A stretch of DNA of 64,000 bases from Kryptolebias marmoratus (lineage: Eukaryota > Chordata > Actinopteri > Cyprinodontiformes > Rivulidae): contig NC_051448.1 in assembly GCF_001649575.2 (NCBI RefSeq), positions 19,700,078-19,764,077 of the forward strand, in the 5' to 3' direction. Made by a program: the position numbers and the translations under genes. A model generated the notes under the pieces. It was given only the letters and a program-made list of their open reading frames with translations, did no database searches and was not told the origin of the DNA. Positions 30,001 through 42,000 of the stretch are shown here, piece after piece (the first letter of the stretch is position 1; the number at the start of each line of letters is the position of its first letter).

Positions 30001-33000
30001 GCTTTGTAGAGATGTAGCAGAGAGCTGTATGATGGGGAAATGAGGGCACAGATTGTGTTGTAAAGCTCTTTGAGCGCCCTGGTTGACTAAACTGGTGCTA
30101 TATAAGTAAAGTCCATTAACTTTATTTGTTAACGACACAAAGTGATAGTGGTCAGGCACAAAATAGGCTGATAGTTTCTGACATGCTCCATATCTACTGT
30201 CCACACAGAGATTTTAAAAAAGCCATTTTTTATATTTTCCTTGTGGCTGATAGGTGCAAACAGCAGAAAATAGTCGTTTAGAAATGAGGGAGTGAGAGAC
30301 ACAGGTGTGTGGCTACCATGGTGATGCTAACTTTTCCACTTGGAGCAGCTTTAACATCTGTTCATGTCTTAGTTGTCTTTGCTCTTCTTATACAGTTTAA
30401 AGGTCAAAATGTTGGCATTTTGTCAGCTTAGATAACTCCAACAGGAAGTCCCAAATTATTTTGTGCTGCTTTAGAGAATAAAGTTAATGCTGAAATTTCA
30501 TGCAGTAATAGTTGGTACTCTTCGTAATCTTCTCAGAAATGTTCTGTTTAAATGCAATCATCGAGTCATCATTTCATTTCAAACCTTCGTTTGTCTTCAT
30601 GTGCAGCGTGTTTGAATGGTGCTTGGGCAAAAAAACAATGTTATAAGACCAATATATTCCTCACAAACTGCGTTATTTTTCTAAAATTATACTTTATCTT
30701 ACATTAAATACAATGGGAATACATCGATTTAAGTCGTTCTGTAGCAGAAATACACAATTTGTGATAGATTTTTGCACATAACTGGTAATATGGTGTCGAT
30801 TTCAGTCATCCAGGACGTGGTAAATCCAAAAAAGGTTACAAAACAAAAACAACTGGGCTTCTACTCTGTAGCTGAAGCTACATAACTGGTGTTTTAATGT
30901 TCACGTGGACACATGAGCCTCACTACATTGCTTCCTTTTAGAAAAAAGGACATTATACATCCATCGCCGCCATCATTCACCACTCAGACCTCAAACGCCG
31001 AAGGAAAGCAGAGACATTCCTGTGCGAGTGGCTTCAGATGGGCATGAATATTTCATTACGACATCCCTGTGTCATCTTCGGTCCTCCCCCCGCCGAGGGA
31101 AGGCTATTTATTTTTGTCCTCTTAAGTGGGAAGGTTGGACGGCTGCCGCCGTGATTTTAGGGAGGGACCGGAGAGAGGGATGGAGAGAAGCTGGGAGGCT
31201 GGTGCCACCGATGTGGTCAGGAGAAATCCGATAAGCCAGTTAGCTCCCCTCAGGTTTATCGATCAACAGTGGGAGTTCTCAAAAGCGCCATGACTCTATG
31301 ATATCATCTTTGCATTGTTTTTCTCTTTCCCAGTTCCTGCTTTATGCAAGATCTGTCTTACGTTAAAATTTCATGGCTTTGTTTAGTATAATGATGCGTT
31401 CGGTGTCCCTCTACAGGAGGCGCAGGGCTTTGTCAGGATGTTCAAAGTGGAACGAGACAGTAAGAAAGAGACGGCTTTGTGCTGGATTTTAGTTTGTGAC
31501 GCACGAAGGCCGTCGTCGGGATAAAAAGTGAGACGATCGTTGACTTCCTGTTGGCAGATTTGACAGCCAGAGTTCGAGCTGAGCACTCAAACGTCAGCAC
31601 CAATTTCTGGGGTCTTTAAATCAGATTTTTAAAAAGTTTACAGGTTCGTCAACAACACTTTCGATTTCTACGAGCTGCTTTATTACAGTCACACAACAAC
31701 AGCACGATGAAGGATGGCTGAGTCCGTCACAGAAAACAGTTTCCTTGTCTGTCAAATGAGTTTTAAATCACATGACCTGAACCTTTTTTTCTTGATTATA
31801 AATTATGCTTCATGACTTTTTCAATCTATTTTAAAGGATTAGGGAAAACAAATGTACTACCACGTTTTAAGGTTATGAGAAGTACAAAATTGTGCCTTTT
31901 TATTACTCAGTCTCCACATGCTGATCATGTAATTCTCCAACTAAAACCGTATACAGTAGCTTGTGTTTTAGATCACAGCGTGAAATCTTAAGTTTTCATT
32001 CACGAGTCTTAATATTTATGAATTTTTTTTGTACTAATTGACGTGGAAATACAGTGTTGTTACTGTGTTTTGCTAAATATATAAACAAATGACTGCTGCG
32101 TGCCATTCAGTGTGTGTTTGAGGGTTGGAAAGGGTTGGCTGGTGGAGCTACGCTCACATGTAGTTATAGATGAACTGAGCTGGGATCTGTGCAGTCCTCA
32201 GGTGGGTTTAAAGTGACTACTTTGTTGTGTCATTTTGAGTTTAGTTGCTATCATACACATTTAAAATGACTTTGTTAGGAAAAGCTAGAAAACAGACATT
32301 GTAATAAGGGCTCCAAATCAAAATGGGGTTTCCCCTCTAAATCACATGTGTCAAACTCAAGGTCCACGGGCCAGATCCGGACCTTGGTAACATTTTATCT
32401 GGCCCCCCCAAGATAACATTTAAATTTTATTCAGTCTGACTCTCCAGTTTGTGACAAATTGAGTCATTGTTGATTCTCATTTTACTTTAAAAAACCGAGC
32501 CTATTTAGTGAAGTCTCCTCGTGGGGTTGACTTTGAAGCCAAGAAAATGAAGTTTCAGTTTTTCACTAATCTTTGATTTTGACGTGAAAAGGACAACAGA
32601 GATCAAATCGGACCGCTCAAACCCTTACTGATGAACTTACAGCCAACAGTATCGGATATCTGACTTTAGTTAATGTGCATCGTTAACTCAAGTGTCTGCT
32701 TCAGTGTATTTTGTCTTTTTTAGTATTTTCTGTCAGTAGCTGTATGACTGGATTTTTGTTGATGTCTTCTTAGCTGTTTTAATGGAGAATGCTAATGATG
32801 TCGTTTTGGGTTCAATCTGTTTTTCTTTGTTTATTAAAGCACGTTTGTTTTTAACTCTATATAGTATCCAACTGGGAAAAGGTATTTGATATTTCTGTAT
32901 GAATGATTTTACATATTACATCTAAAACCAAGGTTAATTTATGTTTTTTTTTTCAATAAATATTGATCGAGATTGGCCCTTGGCTAGGACCAAGTTTTCA

Positions 33001-36000
33001 ATTTTGGCCCCCTTGTGTAGCTAAGTTTGACACCCCTGCTCTAAATTATCTGTTGTGGAAAACAAGGAAAATTGATAGGTCTAATGATATGTCCTCATCA
33101 GGAGGTAACAGAATTTATCATGTAGAGTATGTATGTTAATAGCCTTGTCCTTTATGCCGATAAGCTTTGTTTAAAAGGCCTCGTCTTCCAATCTTAGGAT
33201 TTACAGATTCTGCTGATTGGAATCGTCTCATCCCTCAGATTTTCTGCCAGGATATAATCAGCTCTCTTTGGGTTAATACATACTGGAACCTTTTTGCTGT
33301 TAACAGAAAATGAATAGAGGAGGAAATGATCTAAAGCACCCTGCACTAAAGCAAAGCAGGAATGGTGAGTTCAGATGGTACACGGGAGGTTGAAGAGCTG
33401 TTTCCACTGATTAATATGGGAAAGCACAGAAAAGTCCCAATGATCTGTGCAGCAGCAGTGGAGAGTGAGTGTATGTATGGAAAGCCGAAAGGGTCATAAT
33501 CCAGGTGCTTTGACACACCCTCTGGTATCTAATAAACGCTGTTAGGTATGCCAGCAGGTGTTTAATAAGCTTTATGAATGAAACAAAAGGCAGGTACCTT
33601 TCAGGTGTGGAAGATTTTGTCTCCTCTTGTAGGAGGATTTTTGTTGATTTAAAATAAGCAAAAAAATTAAGTAAAAAATTAATAAAAAGCAATGAGCATT
33701 TGGCATTTGTTTATTTTTTTTTGTTTTATCAGACCGTGACTTTAAAACCAAGATACAACCACAATCCCAAAAAGGTAGCAACGTTGTGTAAAATGTAATG
33801 TACTTACCCAATTGTAATTTATACACACTGTTACACCCCTAACACAAACTCTGTATTTGCTTTGGATTATATTACAATGTAGATTATGCTGATGGGATTA
33901 AAAATATGCATTTGATCAATATTGCTGTATAGTCTTTTTTGCTTTAAGTGCGTTTTACATCTTTTACATTTTGGTGTGAGATCTACGGTGGCCAACAGGT
34001 GCAAACATGCAGCAAACAGCTAAATGTGCCCCAAACGGTGAAGCGCACTGCAAACACATGAATGATGCAAACTACTGAGCACACAAACACCCCCCAAAAA
34101 AACCTAATTCAAAAGAAAAACGCTGCAACTACAGAAAACAGACAGACGCAAAAACATACAACCAGCAAAACAAATGCAAAGAAAAAATGCTGCAAGTACC
34201 AAAAACACTAAAAACCCTGAAAACACCAGCATGTAAGAAAAGCTGCAAACTCACTCCACCTTCTCATGCCCTCTGTTTTCTCCACCAACATGTCCATTCA
34301 GATCTGCAAAAATCAAAAACATAAAAAAAAAAACAAAGCTGCAAACTTACTCCACAAAATAGAAGTGTACCAGACTACTAGAGGGACTAGAGGTTGAATA
34401 TTCACGCTCTGTGGATTCAGCGGTGTCTTCCTGCCATCTGACCCGGTGCTGGCGGTGAGATGTGGATCAGCTCACCTCAGTGTCTCCCTCCACCTAAACA
34501 CGGAGCTTCACTTAGGGACTATCAACAAATTACCAAAGCAATGACCTTGTGAAAAACTAAAATTAAACAACCTTCATGTCATGAGAACTTCTGACCAAGA
34601 GTTAATGTTGAATTGTTTCACTAGACTGGACTAATAAGACACACTTAATTGTATCTGATTTTAAAACATTTTATATTTTTTATTGATATTTTTATGAAAA
34701 ATTATATATTTTTTCTCAATAGCTTCCGTGTCTATGGATTAGGTGATGAGAAACTTATGATGAATTGTTTCATTTGGTTGGTGTGTCTTATTAGTCCAGT
34801 TTAATTTGTTGTTTATTTTTTGATGATTGTAATGTAATCCTACTGATGTTTTTATTATGTAAAGCACTTTGAATGCCTTGCTGCTGAAATGTGCTATACA
34901 AATACATTTTTACTTTTACTTTTACTTTTTTCTTTGCATTTTTCCTTTGCATTTGTTTTGTTGGTTGCATGTTTTTGCTTCTGTCTATTTTCTGTGATTG
35001 CAGCATTTTTCTTTTGCATTTGTGTTTGTGTGTTTTGGAGATTGCATCATTCATGTGTTTGCAGCACATTTAGCTGTTTACTGTGCGTTTGCAGCTTCGG
35101 ACATTGTAGAGACCAGGTGGAAAAGTAAGAACCTCACTGCCAGGGTATTTTAAAGTAACTTTTGCCTCCGTTTTCACAAATTCTGCAGGAAACCAGCGAC
35201 CTGTCAGCCTTCCTTCACGACAACCTTCGTGTCCACAGTCGTCTCAACACAGAGTCCAGGGACAGAGACAGGGAGCTAGGTCTGTGTGGATCCTGTGGGA
35301 CCAACCCAAACCAGCTCAAGCAGGAGGCCATCCACCTGGCTCTGAGTCGCAGCAACTCGTTAGCCAAACCTCCGTTTGAACCTAGCCTCAGCGCCGGAGC
35401 AGCTCTGGGACAGAGTGAGACAAAGCATGGGGACAAAGTCTCGAGGGAGGCTGGGCATCAGCCTCGCAGTCAAACGCACAGTCCTCACGTCCCACGGAGC
35501 CCCAGGACGCCTCAGAGGACTCCTCAGAGGACTCCTCAAACCCTCAGACGGAGAGGGCCCAAGCTCCCCAACCAGGACATGGACCGCTGGGTGGAGGAGC
35601 AGCAGCAGCTGGTGGCCTCTAAATCTGTGACCAATGCAGATGGTGTCACCCTAAGTTCCTACCATAAGGTACCCCTAAAAGCCTTCTGTAAACACTGCCT
35701 TTCCTGGAGACCTCCCCCCCCCCCCTCCTTTAATGAGCAATATGAGTAATGCATGTCTTTATGAGAGCTCAAGTCAGCAGACCGTTGATTCATGGCTCCG
35801 TATCAGAGCCCATTTCCATCCCATGGCTCGGCTTGTTCTTTAAGAGTCCCGCTGCTAATGGAATGGAATTGGGTCATGATTTACCCGTCATAAAAGCTCG
35901 CCAGTCAAAAAGCACTTGTGATCAATAGGTGGGGGCAGCCATATTTAAAATTGCAGCTGGTGAAATATGCATTACTGTGATGGAAGCTGCTGTAAAGTGG

Positions 36001-39000
36001 GCCCTCCCCCACCCCCGCCTGACAGAACTGAACCGCACAAGGTGAGGGAGACACTCTGCTTTAATTGTTTTGTTTTGATTAAGCAGCCTGAACAAAGACA
36101 CGTTCAAAGACCTTGATGTACTTTGGTGACTTGTTCAGTGGCAATCTTAATTCACATCGCACTTTTAAAATTTTAATTTAAACCGAAGAACTCTACGGTC
36201 AACGGTGTTTCAGAACCTGAGCAGCTGCAACTTGGTCAACGTTTGGCTTTCTTCACGTCATAAAGTTGTGCTCAGTGAACTATAGTAAGAGCAATGCTTC
36301 ACGCAGGCTGGCATTGAGAAAAAAAGAAGATTGAATTCATTTTGTATTAAAAAAACACTCACGAAGATGAGTCCGAAAATACAGTACATATATTTAATCT
36401 TCTTTGTTCAATTTTGCTTGTTCAATTGTACAGTCTTATAAACATTAGCAAAACAATAATAATGCTAACACATAGACATGTTATTTCATGCTTTAAAGAA
36501 GGAACATCATTTTGTGTAGGGAAGTAAGCAGGACTTAAAGCTCCACATCGCTTGTGTTCAAAATCAGGTCCCATAAATACAACATGGCAGCTTCTGTTAA
36601 ATGGTTCCTGCTTGCTTCTGTTCCAAGCAACTAGAAGAGGACATCTGGTCAACTAGTATCATATGTCCATGGATGAATATTATAAAATCTTTATTACAAC
36701 CCGTGTCACACTGTACTATGTGTGATTCAACAGATGCAGGACTATATGAGATTTTTCCACAGCAGAATCAGGTACATCACAAACATCTGACAAAGATATC
36801 AGTCCAACAATAAATTTAAATACAGTGCTGGCGTTGATGCTCCTAATTTTTTATTTTGGACTCTAAAACAATTGGGGAGATAGCTGCGGATGCACTCATG
36901 ACCGGGAAAAAAAGGGACCGATTGTAACAGCAGTCACATTGCATGAAGTTGACCACTGAATTTCACAGGGGGTTATGTTCCTAGAGCGCCCACCAATTGT
37001 GGATTTGGTCAAAAAAATGCCAATTTTTAGTTTAAACCCTTGATATGCTCACAAACACATTTTCTTTGGTATGCCCTGTAGTTTTTCTTTGGCATAAGTA
37101 GGGTTTTAAGAAGGATTTTTGTGGTTTCTGTAAAATTGGGGGGATTTTTGCGAACAATTAGTTTGTTCTAAGGAAAAATCTGCGAACGGCCGAGGCTGCA
37201 GACTCCGACTGGGGGTCGACTGGATTTGATGACTTCCACATAACTGATTTAATTTTTTTTGAAGAAGTGATAACTTAAATACACATACATGATGGTGGAA
37301 TAAAACGGCTGGCACAAGTTAATGTTTAATTCCTCTCTGTGGTTGAACCGAGGCAACAAATGTCACCTTTTATTGCCCCCCTCTGTTCATATAGAAATAT
37401 GTTATTTTATTTAATTTTTGCTATGCAAGATGCAACATAAAAACATTTAGACATGACTCCCTTATTATTTTTATGTAGGCACCAGCAGTCTTACTTAATC
37501 TGTTTTTATTCAAAAGTGAGCATTGTGGTGATTGGTGGTTTGTGTGTGTGTGAGCTTGGGTATATCTGAAAACCTGACAAGCATGGCCATCTGAAGCAGA
37601 AGGAAGTGATATATATATATATATATCTATCTATATCTATATATATATATATATATCTGAAGTTGAGACCAGGATGGGAACAGCTTCCCTTTAGACTGGT
37701 TCCAGTACAAGTTTTAAGCCTCTCTTCCATTTCATCAGCAGTAAAACAAACAAACAAAAAACCCCCAAAAAACATGACAGATAGTTTTTTAAGAGTTCAC
37801 TATTGATTCATGTACTCCTTACCTTACTGCTGTATGTTTAAATATTTGCTTTTCTGACACATATAGGTGTAATTAGTTAGTTCGTGATTCATAGGAGCAG
37901 TCATGTGACACCATGATTATGTGCTGGGGATGTAGGCCGGCCTTAAAGAGAGAGTCTGGTCATTTTTGAAGTGATGTTTTGTCACGTAGTAATCATTAAT
38001 TTGTACTTTATCAGCCATGGTATCAGTCATACAGAGGTTTGGAGAAAAAGACTTTGTCCAGGCTTGGCTCATAGCTGGTGCTCATCTCTAGTGCTCAACC
38101 TGGTTCCAAAAATACAACATGGCAGCTTCCATAAACCTGCTGGTTTCAATTCTTAACGAAAGACAGAGGAGAAACTTAAAATAAACAGTCTGATTGGTAT
38201 AAATTGGAACTAGCACAGCATCTCATTAATAATAAAACATGTATTTATAGGTTTCAAATAACACATCCTGAAATCTTAACTTGTTTTTTTTTTCAGATGA
38301 GGTTTTCTCAGTAATGTCAGACCACTCTCTGACTGTATTAGGAACTTATAGCATCTGCCTAACCTTTTTTCCCTGGTATTTGTACATTCCATACCTCCCT
38401 GTCATTTTTGGATGCACTGTTGTGTAGCCGTGAACTCAACCATGACACATTAGGAACACGCTGAGATTTAAAAATACCGAGCTCAGAGGGGACATACGGC
38501 CACGTTCCTGTAGCCGTTTGTGCATGAATGTGTTCTGGGCAGCACTGATGGACCACTCAGCTGACATCCTCTGCATAAGCAGTTAATTTCCTGCACACGA
38601 GAGTGCCTTACAGCCTGCCAGTTTAAATCAATCTTTGCTTTGATTCAGAGCCAGGAAGTGAGATCCGATCATGTTTTATGTCTGGCATTCTAGGTTCAAG
38701 TGTGAACTGAAGTAGTTAGCTTGGAACACCCAAGATGCACATAATGGTGTGTATGAAAATAAAAATGTTCCAGAGGCTCTTGTAAAATTAATTGTAACAA
38801 TCCTGAATCTCCAATAAAACAACTGAGGAGCTGGTCCAGTTTGAGAGCAGATCAGCTGAGGCTTATGTCCCTTAAATGAAACAGTCCAAGACAAGAAAAT
38901 ATGGATGTCGAAGTCATAACAAGAAAGAAAGGAAGGAGACAAGAAGTTAATGATTCAAAAATGGGAGGCAGAAGGGAAAGATGGCGAGCGAGGGAGGAAA

Positions 39001-42000
39001 CGAGATAATAAAAAACTATGTGAGTGCAAATATAGAGGAAAAACACAAACGAATAAGACAGGCCATGAGTCATAACGAGGAGAAGAGGAGGGGCAGGGAA
39101 GGATCTATAAATCATCCATTTTTCCTTGGGTCTCCATCAGCCCAGTCTCATTCCAAACCACCGCTGCATCTCTCTCTTGGCACTAATTGAGACTTAATGG
39201 TTAGACATTACTAAAAGAAAACCGAGTCGATGTTATGTTGCCTGAAAACATGGAGAGGAGAGGCAACTGAGGGGCCGCAGCGAGTGTTGATGACTTCTTG
39301 TTGTGATGCACGCCGATGTGTTAGACGCTCACGGTGCAGCTATGAATGACGATGCGTTCCTTCGAGGCCCAGCTGGGTAACTGTTGGAGAAAGTGTACAT
39401 AAAGCTCACTGACTGATGAGTGCACATCGAAGGCAGTGGCGCTTTGGAACTAACTCTGAGTCATGTTCTCAAAAGTCATCACTGTCAATGCAGCGAGCTA
39501 CATTCACAATAAGACTTAGATGCCCTAATTACACAGAAGCCGCTCATGTTCCTTCCTACAGTTATTCCCATGATAATATCACCATTCACCGGGGTTTTAG
39601 GAGTGCAGAGGCAGGTTGGGATATTTATATAATGAGCACTCCTACCCCCTCTCCCCAACAGGCTGCAGATGGTGCCACACTGAGATGCAGGGATGACACC
39701 GGGATGGTTCAGATGAGCTCCAAGATCCCTCACATCTCCAGAGTAGTGACCATCGCCAACACCGCTGCTATGTCTCTATTGGCCAGGTAAGTCTACAGAT
39801 ATCTGGATGAAAACTGCATGTCCCCTTGGATTTTAGACCCTTTTATTGCTATTATAAATCAGTCATGGTCAATATAAATGAGCCTTTTTGATAAAAAAAT
39901 AAAAATTAAAAATGAAAACAACCTTCTTCAATGACAAGTGAAATCTAATGTAAGGTTTCCACAAATTTCTACAAGAGTCAACACAATTCAAAATGGCCAC
40001 CAAAGCTAATTGACCCAAGCCAACACAAAAATGGCTATACAGTCCTGCTCACCATTATTGGCACCCCTTCATGATTTGCATAGCTGAGTGAATATCTTCA
40101 AGATCATTCATTGGTTAATTCATGTCACATGTGTGGAGGCAGTCCATCACAAGTGATCTTTATGTGTGATTTGCAACAGGTGAGCCAAATTAGGTTTGTA
40201 TATTGATTTGCAGCAAAGGGTGCCAATACCATTGGCATGGTAAAAATTATGTTTTTCTTTGTTTTCCTCATAATGTTTATCTTTTTAAATGTTTTTGATC
40301 ATTTGCTGTTTTGCATCAAGCACAAGCTATCAGCAATAAAATGTTGTTTCACTTGATGAATTTCCTTCAGTAAATATTCCATGATATGTACTTAAACTTC
40401 ATGGGTGCCAATAATGGTGAGCAGGACTGTAGCTTAGTTAATTTCACAGATGCCTGAGTTAAAATTTGGTCCGGTCCTGGTTAAAATTCAGTCCCAACAC
40501 ATTTGAGCACGCAAGATCTCGCAATATTGCGTGTGATCGCACATAATGTTATTTTTGAAGTTTGACCAAAACTTCTATAACTCTCAACAGCAGATGAAAG
40601 GATGAAAGGCTGTGAAAGGCTTGATCTGTCACAGATTGATGGTCCAGTTTTAATACATGTAAAATTTCTTGTGGGCCAGATGAAATTGTAACAAGGACCG
40701 TTTCTGGCCTGCAGTGCGGAGGTTTAACATATGTGACGTAGATGTTTGAATGGTTGGAGTCTGTTTTTTTTGCCTTTTATAAGCAGTCGATAAACAAATG
40801 ATTTTATTATTTCAAAACGAATAAAATTATTCTGTATCATTTAACTTGTTGCACATTTATTCAGGCTAGGCTCCGACTCTATTAGTTACAAAACTAAACT
40901 ACAAATTTCACATTATTTCATTATTATTAATAATGTAATGATAGAATAAATCATAGTAGGTGATGTTTTATTTCCAGGAGTTTTACTTGTAGTTTGATCT
41001 TATTAACAGTGTTGCAGTTTAGCCTTTAGCCAAAGCCACAAAACACTTCTCCCATATCTCTTTGTCCTTGCAGGGCAGCTGAGAAGCTCAACTTGACATT
41101 GAGGAAAAAGGGTCAGGCTTCTGATCCAACTCCCTCCAATCTCTCCACCTGCTTCAGGGATATCATCCAGAAAAACCCACCACCGATCCCCTCCTGCCTG
41201 CTGCAAGCTGCCGCCCGAACCAAAGACTCACCCGATGTAGCCAAGGTGGACTTCAAATTCTCTCACAACTTTGGAAAAATATTCTAAAAATTATTTTCTT
41301 CTACCTGATTTTACTGTCTTGTAGGGCACTTAAATTAAATAGGCTTACAGTGTTGTATTAGCTGTGTAAGTTTAGTATCCATAGTTATGTTATTTGATAA
41401 TAATTTATTTGGTCAGTGGGTTGTAAAATTATTAAATTCCCTTGCTATCATTTCTATTTTGTTGCCTTACACCCTGGAATTTAATTGGATTTTTAATTTG
41501 ATTTTAAGTAATAATTCTACAAAAATACTTCAACTTAATGTTAACTTAAAGTTAAGTGGGAAATAAAACTTGTTTTAAGTAATTCAAAAAGAATATAAAA
41601 CAAAACAATGGTATTTGCATATGTATTCACCCCCTTTGCTTTGACGTCCCAACCATTACCTTCAGAAGCCACCAAATTAGTTAGCCACAGAATTGCCCAC
41701 CTGCGGGCAACCGAGGTGTTAGACGATCTCAGTATATATACACCTGTCCTGATGGCCTCATTATTACCACCAGTGAAACATCTCTAAGTAGTAAGGGCTA
41801 CCAGAAAGCAAGAGACATCATGAAGACCAAGGAACTCTCCGTGCAGGTCAGAAACAACATTGTGGAGAAGAACAGATCAGGGTCGGTGCGTAAAAAGTAT
41901 CCCAAACCCTGAACATCCCACAGAGCTCCATTAAAACCATTGTAAGGAAATGAAAAGATGATGCTAACACAGCAAACCAAGAGGCTAAAGAAGACCTTGA

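Larger units (their letters stand above)
27277..35188 (+). other. kif26b: kif26b intron 1
   Basis: 7.9-kb intron. It contains a tandem repeat copy (27475-28190), a SINE (29847-30112), a repeat (30290-30470), a hAT element (32343-33042) and an inverted-repeat element (33970-35130). The stretches 28200-29840 and 30475-32340 show no exon. 31000-31330 is unique-looking and GC-richer. Confidence 0.85.
35669..39661 (+). other. kif26b: kif26b intron 2
   Basis: Contains an AT microsatellite (37606-37655) and repeat copies near 36480-36620 and 37895-38150 that share ACAACATGGCAGCTTC. 38960-39440 is unique-looking. No further exon was found. Confidence 0.8.

Noticed and set aside
35749..39660. Possible extra kif26b exons between exons 2 and 3
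   Set aside because: Mammalian KIF26B has more N-terminal sequence, but no splice-flanked frame with matching text was found, and exons 2 and 3 join in phase 0.
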